From positions 1-64,000 of IMG/VR virus record IMGVR_UViG_3300021598_001798: DNA of 64,000 nt; one strand, 5' to 3'. Under the pieces are notes generated by a model that searched no databases, was not told the DNA's origin, and worked only from the letters and a program-made list of their open reading frames with translations. This document shows, piece after piece, positions 52,833-64,000 of the stretch; within the stretch, counting starts at the first letter, position 1, and each line of letters starts with the position of its first letter. Source of the DNA: a virus. The position numbers and the translations under genes are program-made.

Positions 52833-55800
52833 TGGCAAGGAGAAAAGTACCGAGTCAAGCGTCAAGCGGAGCGGAAACATTTAATGATTTCTTAGTTGGT
52901 AGACAGATAACTGATGGTTCATCTGCACTAACCAACACCGTATTTGCGCTTGATAAGTCTATCCCTGACAAAGATTCTAAAAATTTTACGAGTAACCCAT
53001 TCTCTCAATTTTTAACATTAGATACGTTAAAAGAGGTTGAGGGTATTCAAACAACATCAGCAACACCAAGAAAAAAGAGAACTGACGAAGTAAGGTTTAA
53101 GGGCAACAAAAAATATGCCGATAAATCTTTATTTGGTTCGTTAACAAGTAGAATTTTAGTTTCATTAACTAGAATTATAAACAAGTTTCCGGGTGGAATT
53201 TCAATCTTATCGGACAGTCCTATAGGTGTTTCTAATTACAGTGCTAGTGGAATAACATATAACGATAGCACCAATACCACAACTTTTTACATCGAAAGAA
53301 GTAAAATATTCAATCCTTTTGATTTAGTTTTTGTTGAGCCTAATTCAGTAGTTAAACCAGAAACTGAAAACGAATTAAGAAATTTTTATTCGTCTTATAC
53401 AAAATATGTTGTTGTTACAAATAACACACCATATCCAATTTTAGAATACAGCGAACCGAATACAAACAATAGAATTTACTTAAAGGTATATGGACAACCA
53501 TTTACTGGTTCAACATATTCAGAAAATTTATTGATAAGACCAAACGATGGTTTAGTTGAAGAATTTTTCGAAGGGTTAGACGATTTAGAGGAATCACTTT
53601 TAAATAGAGAAACAAATCCAATTTATACTTCATCATTTAAAGTACCGAGAGATGTTCAAGACAATTCAAAAACATCTTTGGTTGATGTTGTAATAACTTG
53701 GCCAATATCTAATGATGGTTATAACATACAAATAACCGGTTTTGATTACGATTTATATGTTGGTAAATTAAAAGATATTGCTGATGAGATAGATGTGTAT
53801 AAATCTAATCTAATGGTTAGATTTTTAGCCGCACCACAGTTATTTGAATTTGACACCGAAGATAAAAGAGCTGAAAGTGTATTTCAATTATATGGTCAAA
53901 GCTTTGATAGTGTAAAGAAATACATAGACAACATAGCTTATATGAGAAACGTAAGTTATGATGGAATTAATAATTTACCTGATGTACTTTTAAAAAACTT
54001 AGCAGAAAATTTAGGTTTATCAACATTAAATTTATTCGATGAAAATAGTCTAAATGATGTTTTATATTCAAGATTACAATCAAATTATGACGGAGTATCA
54101 ACCGGTACGAATTTAATTGAAGCTGAGTATGAGTTTTATCGAAGATTACTTATAAATCTTGCTCACATTTATAAATCAAAAGGAACAAAATCCTCTATTG
54201 ATTTCTTTTTAAAATTTTTGGGGGCACCCGAGCCTTTGATTAGGATTGATGAATACATTTATAAAGTAACGTCAATTCCATCTAGTTTTAATTTACAACA
54301 AGACATATACGATGCGATTCAAGGTAACAAAAGATATTCTTACGCCACCTTTGATAGTACAGGTTTCACATATTCTAAAGTTTACTACTCAGCGTCAACA
54401 ACATTTGACAGAGAGGGTTACCCTGTAGACGAAAAAACTGGACTACCAAGAAGAGCATATAACGAAACTGAAAACATATTCTTTGGTAAAGGTTCAGGAT
54501 GGTACGATATTACATTATCACACCGTACTCCACTCGTTTTAGACAGTAGTAACTCAATACTAACGGGTAACACCAAAACAATTAAAACAAAGAATAAAAA
54601 CTACACATACGGAGAAGAATACTTTGATTTATATAGAACATTACCAGGTTTAGATACCGGTTATGAATTGGTTTCCGCGGTCGATAATAAAGACGGAAAA
54701 CCAATTGAGGATGATTATTTATTAATTTTAAATAGAAAAAACATTGGAATTTATATCTCACCATCACGAGGTATAGATTATGATATCTTTAGACAAAGTA
54801 GAGAATTATTAATAAGTTTTGGTACAAATACTTTATTACCCCAAACAGGTAAAACTTTTGCTGAATTTTTAGACACCTTTATTCATGGACTTGTAACAAA
54901 TTCTAACAAAATTCGTTACAAAAAAAATTATATTCAATTAGAAGATGTCTATAGAGATTATATATCACAAACAACAGGTTTTACACCATATAATCAAATA
55001 AATGTTATTGAATTTGTTAATAAATTATCACCTTATTGGCCACAATTAGTTGAACAATTAGTACCATCAACCACTCAATGGACCGGCGGTAATTTAATAG
55101 AAAATAACGTGTTTGGTAGACCAAAATATCAATATAGATATGATTGTCAACCATTAGAATTTATTGAGGAACTATACCCTGATTTTGAAAATGTAATTGA
55201 GGAAGATTTAGAAAATATTTTAGGTGAAGAAAATAATTTTAGAGGTTTAATAAACCTTACAGGTGTTACTTACTATCCTGTAATTGAAATTGATGGAACA
55301 GTTTATGGTGGGGCCGACTACACGGGTCTAACATCCTCTATGTATGTGATTGTTAGTGGAACAAGTAACACTTCAAACAGTGCAAAATTATTTGATGCAC
55401 AACCATTTACAGGATGTACAAGTGGGGTCACCAGTGGTGATACGGTAAATCTTTCCTTAATATGTGATTATAAAGATTATCTTGAACCTGATGTTACTAA
55501 AATTAAAGAACTATGGTTATCGGCGTTATCTGTATTGATTGATGACGTAACTATTACAAGAAATAGTGCAGGGTATGAACCCTATTCTGCTTTCACGGGA
55601 ACCACAGGCCAAACATATTTTTCAGAAACAATACCATTAATAAAATACACAACATACACTGATGAAAATGGTGTTGAAAAAGTTAAGTTTTCATCCGTAA
55701 AATTAGGTCCAAACGAATGTTCAGTGGTCGACTATTTTGATTATCGATTTGATGCCGATTACAAAATCACAAAAAATACAAATGGAATCAGTGTTAAAGT

Positions 55801-57076
55801 TTATACTGATAATACCGTTTATTGCGACTCAAACAGTGGATGTACATTAGTGAGTGATGTGTTTTTTGAAGTAATTGGATACAAAACAGGTATCCAACAA
55901 GGTTCAACATGGCCATTTAACATTTATGCTAATTGTGTAAGTGGAACAAATGAAAATGCGGATGTTTACATTCAAAAAGTTAGTGATTGTGTATATAAAT
56001 TAACTGGTTTTTCAGAAAATGATGTAATAGATTTTAATATTGTAGATGCAGCAAATAAAGAAGTAAAATTCAAAATTGAAGGTCTACAACCCAAAATTGA
56101 ACATGACCCATGTCCAACACCATCAGGAAAAAGTCACGTAGAATTATTTAGTATTGTTGGTTACCAAGGAACAATATCATCCCCAATTTCAGTTGTTTCA
56201 GGTGCAACATATTGTGACAATTACACAGGTTACACAATACAACCAAAAGTTGAATACAAATCAAACTTTAACTATGGTTTAAAATGTGACTCTATAGTTT
56301 TAGTAGTTGATAGCGGATTAACCATTGACAACCAAACTACAGATGACAATATTGAAAGTTATATTAGTGGTGGTACGATAAGTGGTAAAAGTGTTTGTGA
56401 TTTAAATGTTGGGGAATATGTTTTATCTGCATCTTACAAACAATGTACAGAATATAGTCACCAACAAATTGTGAATGGACCTGTATCAGGGTATTCATTT
56501 ACGTACAACTATCAAAAACTTGAAATTACAGACATTGAATGTTTAGCATCAATCAAGAAAAGTATCATTACAGGATTAACCCAAAATAATACTTATGAAG
56601 TTTTTGAAGTTTTACCAACAACACAACTAAGAGTTTATACAAATAGAATCATTGAAAATTTTGGAACACCTACAAATAGTGTTTACTTTTTTGACGATAG
56701 GTTCCCAGAGGAATTACAAAAAAAACCAACAGATTTTATTGAACCTTGTTGTGACCATCCGAAAGAATTATATAACCATGGGGATTATTTAATAAACAAA
56801 TATGGTAAAACCATAGAAGTAATTGATGTCGACTTAAATTATTGCGATACAGGATTATACTTCAATCTAAATTTTGAATTAGACAATACACCACTAACTG
56901 ATGAATTTGTTGTTGTTTTCAATGGAAATAACAGCGACCAAATTCTGATGAAACACAAATACGATAAACATCCAAATATTGGATTCAACCTCGGTCAATA
57001 TTATATCGATGCCAACCATTGTCCTACAGAACCAACTAATGAGGAATTAAGTAGTTCCATTTTTGATTGTCCATGA
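52832..57076 (+). CDS. Large distal tail/baseplate protein, possible tail protein I-like region
   Basis: The 1414-residue protein has a basic N-terminus (MARRKVPSQASSGAETFNDF). At about residues 420-475 a helical region reads YEFYRRLLINLAHIYKSKGT, then KSSIDFFLKFLGAPEPLIRI. This resembles the YK.KGT..si...L...G pattern of phage tail protein I/wedge proteins. After about 790 the sequence turns into Cys- and Thr-rich beta repeats (TYCDNYTGYTIQPKVEYKSN, CDLNVGEYVLSASYKQCTEY). It is the last structural gene before the giant repeat gene. The T4 counterpart (gp9/10 region) is uncertain. Confidence 0.55.
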   Translation: MARRKVPSQASSGAETFNDFLVGRQITDGSSALTNTVFALDKSIPDKDSKNFTSNPFSQFLTLDTLKEVEGIQTTSATPRKKRTDEVRFKGNKKYADKSLFGSLTSRILVSLTRIINKFPGGISILSDSPIGVSNYSASGITYNDSTNTTTFYIERSKIFNPFDLVFVEPNSVVKPETENELRNFYSSYTKYVVVTNNTPYPILEYSEPNTNNRIYLKVYGQPFTGSTYSENLLIRPNDGLVEEFFEGLDDLEESLLNRETNPIYTSSFKVPRDVQDNSKTSLVDVVITWPISNDGYNIQITGFDYDLYVGKLKDIADEIDVYKSNLMVRFLAAPQLFEFDTEDKRAESVFQLYGQSFDSVKKYIDNIAYMRNVSYDGINNLPDVLLKNLAENLGLSTLNLFDENSLNDVLYSRLQSNYDGVSTGTNLIEAEYEFYRRLLINLAHIYKSKGTKSSIDFFLKFLGAPEPLIRIDEYIYKVTSIPSSFNLQQDIYDAIQGNKRYSYATFDSTGFTYSKVYYSASTTFDREGYPVDEKTGLPRRAYNETENIFFGKGSGWYDITLSHRTPLVLDSSNSILTGNTKTIKTKNKNYTYGEEYFDLYRTLPGLDTGYELVSAVDNKDGKPIEDDYLLILNRKNIGIYISPSRGIDYDIFRQSRELLISFGTNTLLPQTGKTFAEFLDTFIHGLVTNSNKIRYKKNYIQLEDVYRDYISQTTGFTPYNQINVIEFVNKLSPYWPQLVEQLVPSTTQWTGGNLIENNVFGRPKYQYRYDCQPLEFIEELYPDFENVIEEDLENILGEENNFRGLINLTGVTYYPVIEIDGTVYGGADYTGLTSSMYVIVSGTSNTSNSAKLFDAQPFTGCTSGVTSGDTVNLSLICDYKDYLEPDVTKIKELWLSALSVLIDDVTITRNSAGYEPYSAFTGTTGQTYFSETIPLIKYTTYTDENGVEKVKFSSVKLGPNECSVVDYFDYRFDADYKITKNTNGISVKVYTDNTVYCDSNSGCTLVSDVFFEVIGYKTGIQQGSTWPFNIYANCVSGTNENADVYIQKVSDCVYKLTGFSENDVIDFNIVDAANKEVKFKIEGLQPKIEHDPCPTPSGKSHVELFSIVGYQGTISSPISVVSGATYCDNYTGYTIQPKVEYKSNFNYGLKCDSIVLVVDSGLTIDNQTTDDNIESYISGGTISGKSVCDLNVGEYVLSASYKQCTEYSHQQIVNGPVSGYSFTYNYQKLEITDIECLASIKKSIITGLTQNNTYEVFEVLPTTQLRVYTNRIIENFGTPTNSVYFFDDRFPEELQKKPTDFIEPCCDHPKELYNHGDYLINKYGKTIEVIDVDLNYCDTGLYFNLNFELDNTPLTDEFVVVFNGNNSDQILMKHKYDKHPNIGFNLGQYYIDANHCPTEPTNEELSSSIFDCP

Positions 57077-57166
57077 TAAAAACTGTAAAAATAGACGTTG
57101 ACAATACCCGAATAAATGAGTATATTTTTATAATAAAAATAGATATAGATAAGACTGTAGATTTAA

Positions 57167-60100
57167 ATGGCATTAATAAAAATAAACACAGGTAATTTTG
57201 ATGGTGAAATTGGTGTTATCACATTTTATCCTTGTACTGGCGGTACCTTGAATTTAGGTACTGTCGTGATGCCATATTATTACGACACAAACTACTACTT
57301 AGGTACTTACTCAGTTTATTTTCCGTCACTTGATAAAACTTGTGTGGCTGAGATTCCTTGCCCTACACCTTCACCTACACCTTCACCAACACTTACACCA
57401 TCATTAACACCAACACCAACAACCTTTACTTCAAATACCCCAACCCCAACAGTTACCAAAACCCCTACTGTTACACCTACGGTTACAAAAACACCTACTG
57501 TTACCCCAACCAATACTATCACTCCAACAAATACTCCTACGAATACCGTAACTCCGACTAATACTCCAACAAACGAGCCTACAGTTACCCCAACTGAAAC
57601 TCCTACAGTTACTCCAACTAACACAGTAACTCCAACCAATACCCCAACAAATACCCCAACGGTTACCCCAACTGAAACTCCTACAGTTACCCCAACTAAC
57701 ACAGTAACTCCAACCGAATCACCAGCCAACACACCTACTGTAACTCCTACGAATACAGTTACACCAACCGAGACACCAACTGTTACTCCGACCGAAACTC
57801 CAACTGTAACCCCAACAAATACGGTAACCCCAACCAATACACCAACTGAAACACCTACCAACACCCCAACAAATACAGTTACCCCTACCGAAACTCCAAC
57901 TGTAACTCCAACAAATACGGTAACCCCTACCGAAACACCTACCAATACACCAACTCATACAGTAACCCCTACCGAAACACCAACCAATACCCCAACTAAT
58001 ACACCGACTGAAACACCCACTAACACCCCAACAAATACTGTTACCCCAACTAATACACCAACCGAAACACCAACCGAAACACCAACCAATACCCCAACCA
58101 ACACCGTAACTCCAACTGTTACCCCAACTGTTACCCCAACTGTAACTCCAACCAATACTGTTACCCCAACTAATACACCAACCGAAACACCAACCGAAAC
58201 ACCAACCAATACTCCAACCAACACCGTAACCCTAACCGTTACCCCTACCGAAACACCAACCAACACCCCAACTAATACTCCGACTAACACAGTAACACCA
58301 ACACTGAGTCCAACCGTTACCCCTACCGAAACACCTACCAATACCCCAACCAACACCATAACACCAACTAACACTCCGACTAATACCTCAACTGTAACTC
58401 CAACCAATACTGTAACTCCAACCAATACACCCACTGTAACACAAACTGAAACACCTACCCTAACACCAACAAATACTGCAACCGTTACACCAACTCAAAC
58501 CCCAACCAATACTCCTACCAATACTGTTACACCAACGGTTACCCCAACTAACACTCCAACTGTAACTCCAACAAATACGGTAGCTCCAACTAATACACCT
58601 ACAAATACACCAACCGAAACACCAACAAATACCCCCACCAACACACCAACAAATACTCCCACAGAAACACCAACACTTACACCAACCAACACCGTAACCC
58701 CTACCAATACAGTCACACCAACCAATACTGTTACAGTGACTCCAACAGAAACTGTGACACCAACTAATACACCTACAAACACCCCAACTAATACACCAAC
58801 AAATACGGTTACACCTACGAATACTCCAACCAACACAGTAACTCCAACAAATACTCCAACTAACACTCCAACATTAAGTCCTACCAATACCGTAACTCCT
58901 ACCAACACCCCAACAAACACACCGACGAATACAGTAACTCCAACTCAGACACCTACAAATACTCCTACAAATACCGTTACACCAACCAATACCCCAACCA
59001 ATACCCCAACCAACACCGTAACTCCAACAAACACTCCTACCAACACTCCTACAAACACTCCCACAAATACCGTAACTCCAACCAACACCGTAACTCCGAC
59101 TAATACACCTACAAACACACCAACGAATACTGTGACTCCTACATTGAGTCCTACGGTAACACCAACTAACACCGTAACACCAACCAATACTCCAACCAAT
59201 ACACCTACCAATACTGTGACTCCTACATTGAGTCCTACGGTAACACCAACTAACACCGTAACACCAACCAATACTCCAACTAACACGCCGACCAACACTC
59301 CTACTAACACTGTAACACCAACATTGAGTCCAACAGTGACTCCAACCAATACAGTTACCCCCACAAACACCCCGACAAATACTGTAACTCCAACCAATAC
59401 TGTAACTCCAACAAATACACCAAGTGTAACTGTGACGGTTTCACCAACACCAGCACCTTCTTGTGACATTGATTATACAATGTTACCCTCACCAACTCCA
59501 ACGAGCACCCCAACACCCACCAATACTCCAACGGTAACACCAACCAACACTGTAACACCATCCGTTACATTAACCAATACTCCCACAAACACACCAACCA
59601 ATACAGTAACTCCTACTAACACCCCAACTAATACACCAACAAAAACTGTTACACCAACTTTAACTCCAACAAATACTCCAACTAATACTGTAACACCAAC
59701 CAATACACCAACAAACACTCCTACCAATACAGTTACTCCTACATTGAGTCCAACAGTTACTCCTACCAATACTGTTACCCCAACCAATACTCCTACCAAT
59801 ACCCCAACCAATACAGTTACACCTACATTGACTCCAACAGCGACCCCAACCAACACCGTAACCCCTACAAATACCCCAACATTAAGCCCCACCAATACTC
59901 CAACCAACACCGTAACCCCTACAAATACTGTAACACCAACGAATACCCCAACCAACACTCCGACAAACACCCCAACAAACACTGTAACACCAACCAACAC
60001 TCCAACAAACACTGTAACACCGACCAATACTCCAACAAATACCCCTACTAATACTGCTACTCCTACAAATACACCAACTAATACTCCTACCAATACGGTA

Positions 60101-63100
60101 ACCCCTACAAATACACCAACTAACACTCCTACCAATACGGTATCCCCAACACTGACACCTACTAACACCCCTACGAACACCGTAACACCAACAAACACAC
60201 CAACTAACACACCAACTAATACTGTAACACCAACTAACACTCCTACCAACACCCCAACCAACACAGTTACTCCTACCAATACGCCAACTAATACTCCTAC
60301 CAATACGGTAACGCCAACATTGAGTCCAACAGTGACTCCAACCAATACCGTTACACCAACTCAAACCCCTACAAATACCCCAACTAACACCGTAACACCA
60401 ACCAATACACCTACGAATACCCCCACTAATACTCCAACAAATACCGTAACCCCAACAAACACGCCTACGAATACACCAACAGTAACCCCTACCAATACCG
60501 TAACCCCAACAAATACACCGACGGTAACTCCGACCAATACAGTCACACCAACTAATACACCAACCAACACTCCTACCAATACGGCTACCAATACAGTTAC
60601 TCCTACCAATACACCCACAAATACACCAACAAATACGGTTACACCAACTAACACTCCTACTAATACTCCAACAAATACCGTAACACCGACACTGACACCT
60701 ACAAATACCCCGACAAACACTCCAACCAATACAGTTACTCCAACCAATACTGTAACTCCTACCAACACCCCTACCAACACCCCAACAAATACTCCAACAA
60801 ATACAGTCACCCCAACTAATACTCCAACCAATACTGTCACCCCTACCAATACTCCTACAAACACCCCCACCAATACTGTCACCCCTACCAATACTCCTAC
60901 CAATACTCCTACAAATACAGTAACTCCAACTAACACCCCAACAAATACTCCAACAAATACAGTCACCCCAACCAATACTCCTACCAATACGCCCACCAAT
61001 ACTGTCACCCCTACCAATACTCCTACCAATACTTCTACAAATACAGTAACTCCAACTAATACTCCTACCAATACGCCTACTAATACTGTAACTCCAACCA
61101 ACACCCCAACTGTAACTCCTACCAATACTGTTACACCAACAAACACTCCTACTAACACACCAACCAATACTGTTACACCAACAAACACTCCTACTAACAC
61201 ACCAACCAATACGGTAACTCCTACCAACACCCCAACTAACACACCAACCAATACGGTAACTCCTACCAACACCCCAACTAACACCCCAACAAATACTGTT
61301 ACACCAACAAATACTCCCACCAATACCCCAACAAACACGGTGACTCCAACAAACACTCCTACTAACACCCCAACAAATACAGTAACACCAACATTGAGTC
61401 CTACAGTAACTCCTACGAACACAGTAACTCCTACAAATACTCCCACAAACACTCCGACCAACACCGTTACACCAACAAATACCCCAACCAATACCCCGAC
61501 AAATACAGTAACCCCAACTAACACACCTACCAACACTCCAACTAATACAGTAACTCCCACATTAAGTCCAACTGTGACTCCTACTAATACTGTGACTCCT
61601 ACAAACACTCCTACCAACACACCAACAAATACAGTTACACCTACATTGAGTCCAACAGTGACTCCAACCAGCACCGTAACCCCAACTAATACGCCAACAT
61701 TAAGTCCTACCAATACTCCAACCAACACTGTTACTCCTACAAATACCGTTACACCAACCAATACACCTACCAATACCCCAACAAACACCGTAACCCCAAC
61801 ACTAACCCCAACTAACACTCCAACCAATACTCCTACAAATACGGTATCTCCAACCAACACCGTAACCCCAACAAATACACCAACTAACACTCCAACCAAT
61901 ACTCCCACCAACACTGTTACTCCAACCAACACCCCGACCAACACTCCGACTAATACAGTAACTCCTACCAATACCCCAACAAATACCCCAACAAATACAG
62001 TTACACCTACATTGAGTCCAACGGTGACTCCTACTAATACTGTAACTCCTACCAACACTCCGACCAACACACCAACCAATACTGTTACACCTACATTGAG
62101 TCCAACGGTGACTCCTACTAATACTGTTACACCCACTAACACGCCAACTAACACTCCTACTAACACTGTAACACCAACTCAGACTCCCACGAACACGCCT
62201 ACAAATACAGTAACACCTACTAACACACCTACTAATACACCAACAAATACGGTAACACCAACCAACACCCCTACGAACACGCCGACTAACACCCCAACCA
62301 ATACAGTCACACCAACTAATACCGTAACTCCAACAAATACGCCAACCAATACTCCTACCAATACGCCAACCAATACCGTAACACCAACTCAGACACCGAC
62401 AAATACCCCAACAAAAACTGTTACACCAACATTGAGTCCGACTGTGACACCAACAAATACTGTTACTCCAACCAATACCCCCACCAATACTCCAACTAAC
62501 ACAGTAACCCCAACCAATACTCCAACTGTAACACCTACGAATACTGTTACACCTACAAATACACCGACGAATACACCAACCAATACGGTAACTCCAACCA
62601 ACACCCCAACCAATACCCCAACTAGTACTGTTACACCAACATTAAGCCCGACACTAACACCAACCAATACAGTAACTCCAACATTGAGTCCGACTGTAAC
62701 TCCAACAAGAACGGTTACACCTACTTTAACACCAACCAATACACCGACAAATACGGTAACCCCTACAAATACTCCCACCAACACCCCAACAAACACTCCA
62801 ACCAATACAGTCACCCCAACAAACACCGTAACACCAACCAACACCCCCACAAACACTCCAACCAATACTCCAACAAACACCGTAACACCAACCAACACAC
62901 CAACCAAGACTGTAACTCCAACCAATACCCCAACCAATACTCCAACTAATACAGTAACCCCAACTAATACACCAACCAATACTCCAACGAACACCGTAAC
63001 TCCAACCAACACCCCAACCAACACTGTAACTCCAACAAATACACCTACAGTTACCCCGACTAACACAGTAACACCTACACTGAGTCCGACTGTAACCCCT

Positions 63101-64000
63101 ACGAATACAGTTACACCAACTCAGACACCTACAAATACTCCAACTAACACCGTAACTCCTACCAACACACCAACTAACACACCAACTAACACTGTTACAC
63201 CCACAAATACACCAACCAATACAGTTACTCCTACCAATACACCTACTAACACTCCAACTAACACAGTAACCCCTACCAATACCCCTACGAACACTCCTAC
63301 TAATACAGTAACTCCTACAAACACCGTAACACCAACCAACACACCAACCAATACTCCAACCAACACTGTCACCCCTACATTGAGTCCTACGGTAACTCCT
63401 ACGAACACAGTTACCCCTACTAACACACCGACTAAGACCGTGACTCCCACATTGAGTCCGACTGTGACTCCTACAAATACTGTTACACCAACTCAAACCC
63501 CTACGAATACACCAACTAATACAGTTACACCAACTAATACACCTACAAACACCCCAACAAATACAGTTACACCTACAAATACCCCAACTAACACTCCAAC
63601 CAATACAGTAACCCCTACACTGAGTCCAACCGTAACACCAACTAATACTGTCACACCCACGAATACACCAACCAATACCCCTACGAATACTGTAACCCCT
63701 ACCAACACCCCTACTAATACTCCTACAAATACGGTTACACCAACTAACACTCCAACAAGAACGGTTACACCTACTTTAACACCAACCAATACACCGACAA
63801 ATACGGTAACCCCTACAAATACTCCCACCAATACCCCAACAAACACGGTGACTCCTACATTAACACCAACTGTAACTCCTACAAATACCGTAACACCAAC
63901 CAATACTCCTACAAATACTCCTACTAACACAGTAACACCTACCAATACCCCTACAAACACACCAACAAACACTGTAACTCCAACTAACACCCCTACTAAT
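57167..64000 (+). CDS. Giant Pro/Thr/Asn repeat protein, 3' end beyond window
   Basis: An ATG at 57167 opens a frame that stays open to the last base, 2278 codons, and continues outside. Residues 1-62 form a domain homologous to the N-terminus of the 1549 gene ([36 protein letters not shown]). From residue 64 on, the protein is a low-complexity repeat built from PTNT and VT units ([15 protein letters not shown]), with variants PTETPT and PTLSPTVT. One non-repeat island near residue 764 reads [19 protein letters not shown]. Third codon positions vary freely among ACA, ACT, ACC and ACG while the amino acids stay constant, so the repeat is maintained at protein level. It is probably an extended rod or bristle on the virion anchored by the N-terminal domain; this is inferred. 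No exact late octamer precedes it, only AT-rich sequence with TATTTTTATA. Confidence 0.8.
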   Translation, partial: MALIKINTGNFDGEIGVITFYPCTGGTLNLGTVVMPYYYDTNYYLGTYSVYFPSLDKTCVAEIPCPTPSPTPSPTLTPSLTPTPTTFTSNTPTPTVTKTPTVTPTVTKTPTVTPTNTITPTNTPTNTVTPTNTPTNEPTVTPTETPTVTPTNTVTPTNTPTNTPTVTPTETPTVTPTNTVTPTESPANTPTVTPTNTVTPTETPTVTPTETPTVTPTNTVTPTNTPTETPTNTPTNTVTPTETPTVTPTNTVTPTETPTNTPTHTVTPTETPTNTPTNTPTETPTNTPTNTVTPTNTPTETPTETPTNTPTNTVTPTVTPTVTPTVTPTNTVTPTNTPTETPTETPTNTPTNTVTLTVTPTETPTNTPTNTPTNTVTPTLSPTVTPTETPTNTPTNTITPTNTPTNTSTVTPTNTVTPTNTPTVTQTETPTLTPTNTATVTPTQTPTNTPTNTVTPTVTPTNTPTVTPTNTVAPTNTPTNTPTETPTNTPTNTPTNTPTETPTLTPTNTVTPTNTVTPTNTVTVTPTETVTPTNTPTNTPTNTPTNTVTPTNTPTNTVTPTNTPTNTPTLSPTNTVTPTNTPTNTPTNTVTPTQTPTNTPTNTVTPTNTPTNTPTNTVTPTNTPTNTPTNTPTNTVTPTNTVTPTNTPTNTPTNTVTPTLSPTVTPTNTVTPTNTPTNTPTNTVTPTLSPTVTPTNTVTPTNTPTNTPTNTPTNTVTPTLSPTVTPTNTVTPTNTPTNTVTPTNTVTPTNTPSVTVTVSPTPAPSCDIDYTMLPSPTPTSTPTPTNTPTVTPTNTVTPSVTLTNTPTNTPTNTVTPTNTPTNTPTKTVTPTLTPTNTPTNTVTPTNTPTNTPTNTVTPTLSPTVTPTNTVTPTNTPTNTPTNTVTPTLTPTATPTNTVTPTNTPTLSPTNTPTNTVTPTNTVTPTNTPTNTPTNTPTNTVTPTNTPTNTVTPTNTPTNTPTNTATPTNTPTNTPTNTVTPTNTPTNTPTNTVSPTLTPTNTPTNTVTPTNTPTNTPTNTVTPTNTPTNTPTNTVTPTNTPTNTPTNTVTPTLSPTVTPTNTVTPTQTPTNTPTNTVTPTNTPTNTPTNTPTNTVTPTNTPTNTPTVTPTNTVTPTNTPTVTPTNTVTPTNTPTNTPTNTATNTVTPTNTPTNTPTNTVTPTNTPTNTPTNTVTPTLTPTNTPTNTPTNTVTPTNTVTPTNTPTNTPTNTPTNTVTPTNTPTNTVTPTNTPTNTPTNTVTPTNTPTNTPTNTVTPTNTPTNTPTNTVTPTNTPTNTPTNTVTPTNTPTNTSTNTVTPTNTPTNTPTNTVTPTNTPTVTPTNTVTPTNTPTNTPTNTVTPTNTPTNTPTNTVTPTNTPTNTPTNTVTPTNTPTNTPTNTVTPTNTPTNTPTNTVTPTNTPTNTPTNTVTPTLSPTVTPTNTVTPTNTPTNTPTNTVTPTNTPTNTPTNTVTPTNTPTNTPTNTVTPTLSPTVTPTNTVTPTNTPTNTPTNTVTPTLSPTVTPTSTVTPTNTPTLSPTNTPTNTVTPTNTVTPTNTPTNTPTNTVTPTLTPTNTPTNTPTNTVSPTNTVTPTNTPTNTPTNTPTNTVTPTNTPTNTPTNTVTPTNTPTNTPTNTVTPTLSPTVTPTNTVTPTNTPTNTPTNTVTPTLSPTVTPTNTVTPTNTPTNTPTNTVTPTQTPTNTPTNTVTPTNTPTNTPTNTVTPTNTPTNTPTNTPTNTVTPTNTVTPTNTPTNTPTNTPTNTVTPTQTPTNTPTKTVTPTLSPTVTPTNTVTPTNTPTNTPTNTVTPTNTPTVTPTNTVTPTNTPTNTPTNTVTPTNTPTNTPTSTVTPTLSPTLTPTNTVTPTLSPTVTPTRTVTPTLTPTNTPTNTVTPTNTPTNTPTNTPTNTVTPTNTVTPTNTPTNTPTNTPTNTVTPTNTPTKTVTPTNTPTNTPTNTVTPTNTPTNTPTNTVTPTNTPTNTVTPTNTPTVTPTNTVTPTLSPTVTPTNTVTPTQTPTNTPTNTVTPTNTPTNTPTNTVTPTNTPTNTVTPTNTPTNTPTNTVTPTNTPTNTPTNTVTPTNTVTPTNTPTNTPTNTVTPTLSPTVTPTNTVTPTNTPTKTVTPTLSPTVTPTNTVTPTQTPTNTPTNTVTPTNTPTNTPTNTVTPTNTPTNTPTNTVTPTLSPTVTPTNTVTPTNTPTNTPTNTVTPTNTPTNTPTNTVTPTNTPTRTVTPTLTPTNTPTNTVTPTNTPTNTPTNTVTPTLTPTVTPTNTVTPTNTPTNTPTNTVTPTNTPTNTPTNTVTPTNTPTN
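57400..64000 (+). repeat. 12-bp-period degenerate coding repeat, extremely G-poor plus strand
   Basis: About 6.6 kb are made of 12-bp units coding for Pro-Thr-Asn-Thr, interspersed with 6-bp Val-Thr units. The plus strand is made almost entirely of A, C and T with few G. Longer exact duplications lie inside it, including an 83-bp copy at 62699-62781 and 63749-63831 (offset 1050 bp) and a 71-bp copy at 59126-59196 and 59210-59280 (offset 84 bp). All offsets are multiples of three. Confidence 0.85.

Noticed and set aside
57098-57134. TTGACA and TATAAT upstream of the giant gene as a sigma70-type promoter
   Set aside because: The spacing is 25 nt instead of about 17, and the rest of the window points to Bacteroidota-type rather than E. 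coli-type promoters.
57316-63990. Long minus-strand open frames made of Val-Gly-Val-Leu-type repeats (up to 601 codons)
   Set aside because: They are the reverse complement of the Pro/Thr/Asn repeat codons in a constant frame offset. They break wherever a rare codon occurs, lack proper start regions, and the plus-strand frame is continuous from a well-formed N-terminal domain.
57400-64000. CRISPR array or satellite DNA
   Set aside because: Repeats are contiguous without spacers of constant length, vary at third codon positions and keep one reading frame, so this is a protein-coding repeat.

Overview
This 64 kb window is part of a large, AT-rich genome of a T4-like contractile-tailed phage (myovirus, Caudoviricetes). 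The evidence is an unmistakable tail sheath and tail tube pair, gp25- and gp6-like baseplate wedge proteins, and a T4-type replication set (family B polymerase, gp32-like SSB, UvsX, RNase H/FEN, gp41-like helicase, class Ia ribonucleotide reductase). The host is probably a member of the Bacteroidota. Start codons are preceded by A-rich leaders rather than Shine-Dalgarno sequences, one early-type gene has a Bacteroidota-style promoter (TTTG, 19 nt, TATATTTG), and Pro/Thr-rich modular surface proteins are abundant. The host call is an inference. No capsid, portal or terminase gene lies in the window.

Layout. 1-3511: a truncated minus-strand gene, then surface or fibre proteins (LamG-like, F5/8 type C, BppU-like). 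3599-10556: DNA polymerase, a minus-strand gp13-like neck protein, a divergent nuclease-like gene and a minus-strand SNF2 helicase. 10610-18750: gp14-like and gp15-like neck/tail-terminator proteins (the latter fused to a seven-repeat beta-propeller), a small ribbon-helix-helix-like gene, tail sheath, a 348-bp non-coding locus, tail tube, and a gp26-like chaperone with an abnormal reading frame. 18762-33159: tape measure, very large baseplate hub proteins, small proteins and a Dps-like protein. 33268-41515: replication and nucleotide module. 41666-57076: baseplate wedge and distal tail proteins. 57167-64000: the 5' part of a giant Pro/Thr/Asn repeat gene that is still open at the window end.

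Three observations stand out. (1) The non-coding locus between sheath and tube holds an exact palindrome matching the bacterial chromosome-partition site parS, next to a cluster of nine CTAG tetranucleotides in 97 bp. (2) The octamer TATTTATA/T sits in the sense orientation 3-41 nt before the starts of at least 14 genes on both strands. Nearly all of these are virion genes, and the octamer is absent in front of the replication genes. It looks like this phage's late promoter; the usual spacing is so short that many late mRNAs would be leaderless or nearly so. (3) A family of modular Pro/Thr-repeat proteins is built from shared end domains, and it culminates in a gene of more than 2278 codons.

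Five hairpin terminators separate the modules. In the baseplate operons, genes are often joined by TAATG stop/start overlaps, which suggests translational coupling. All function assignments come from reading motifs by eye; no database search was possible.
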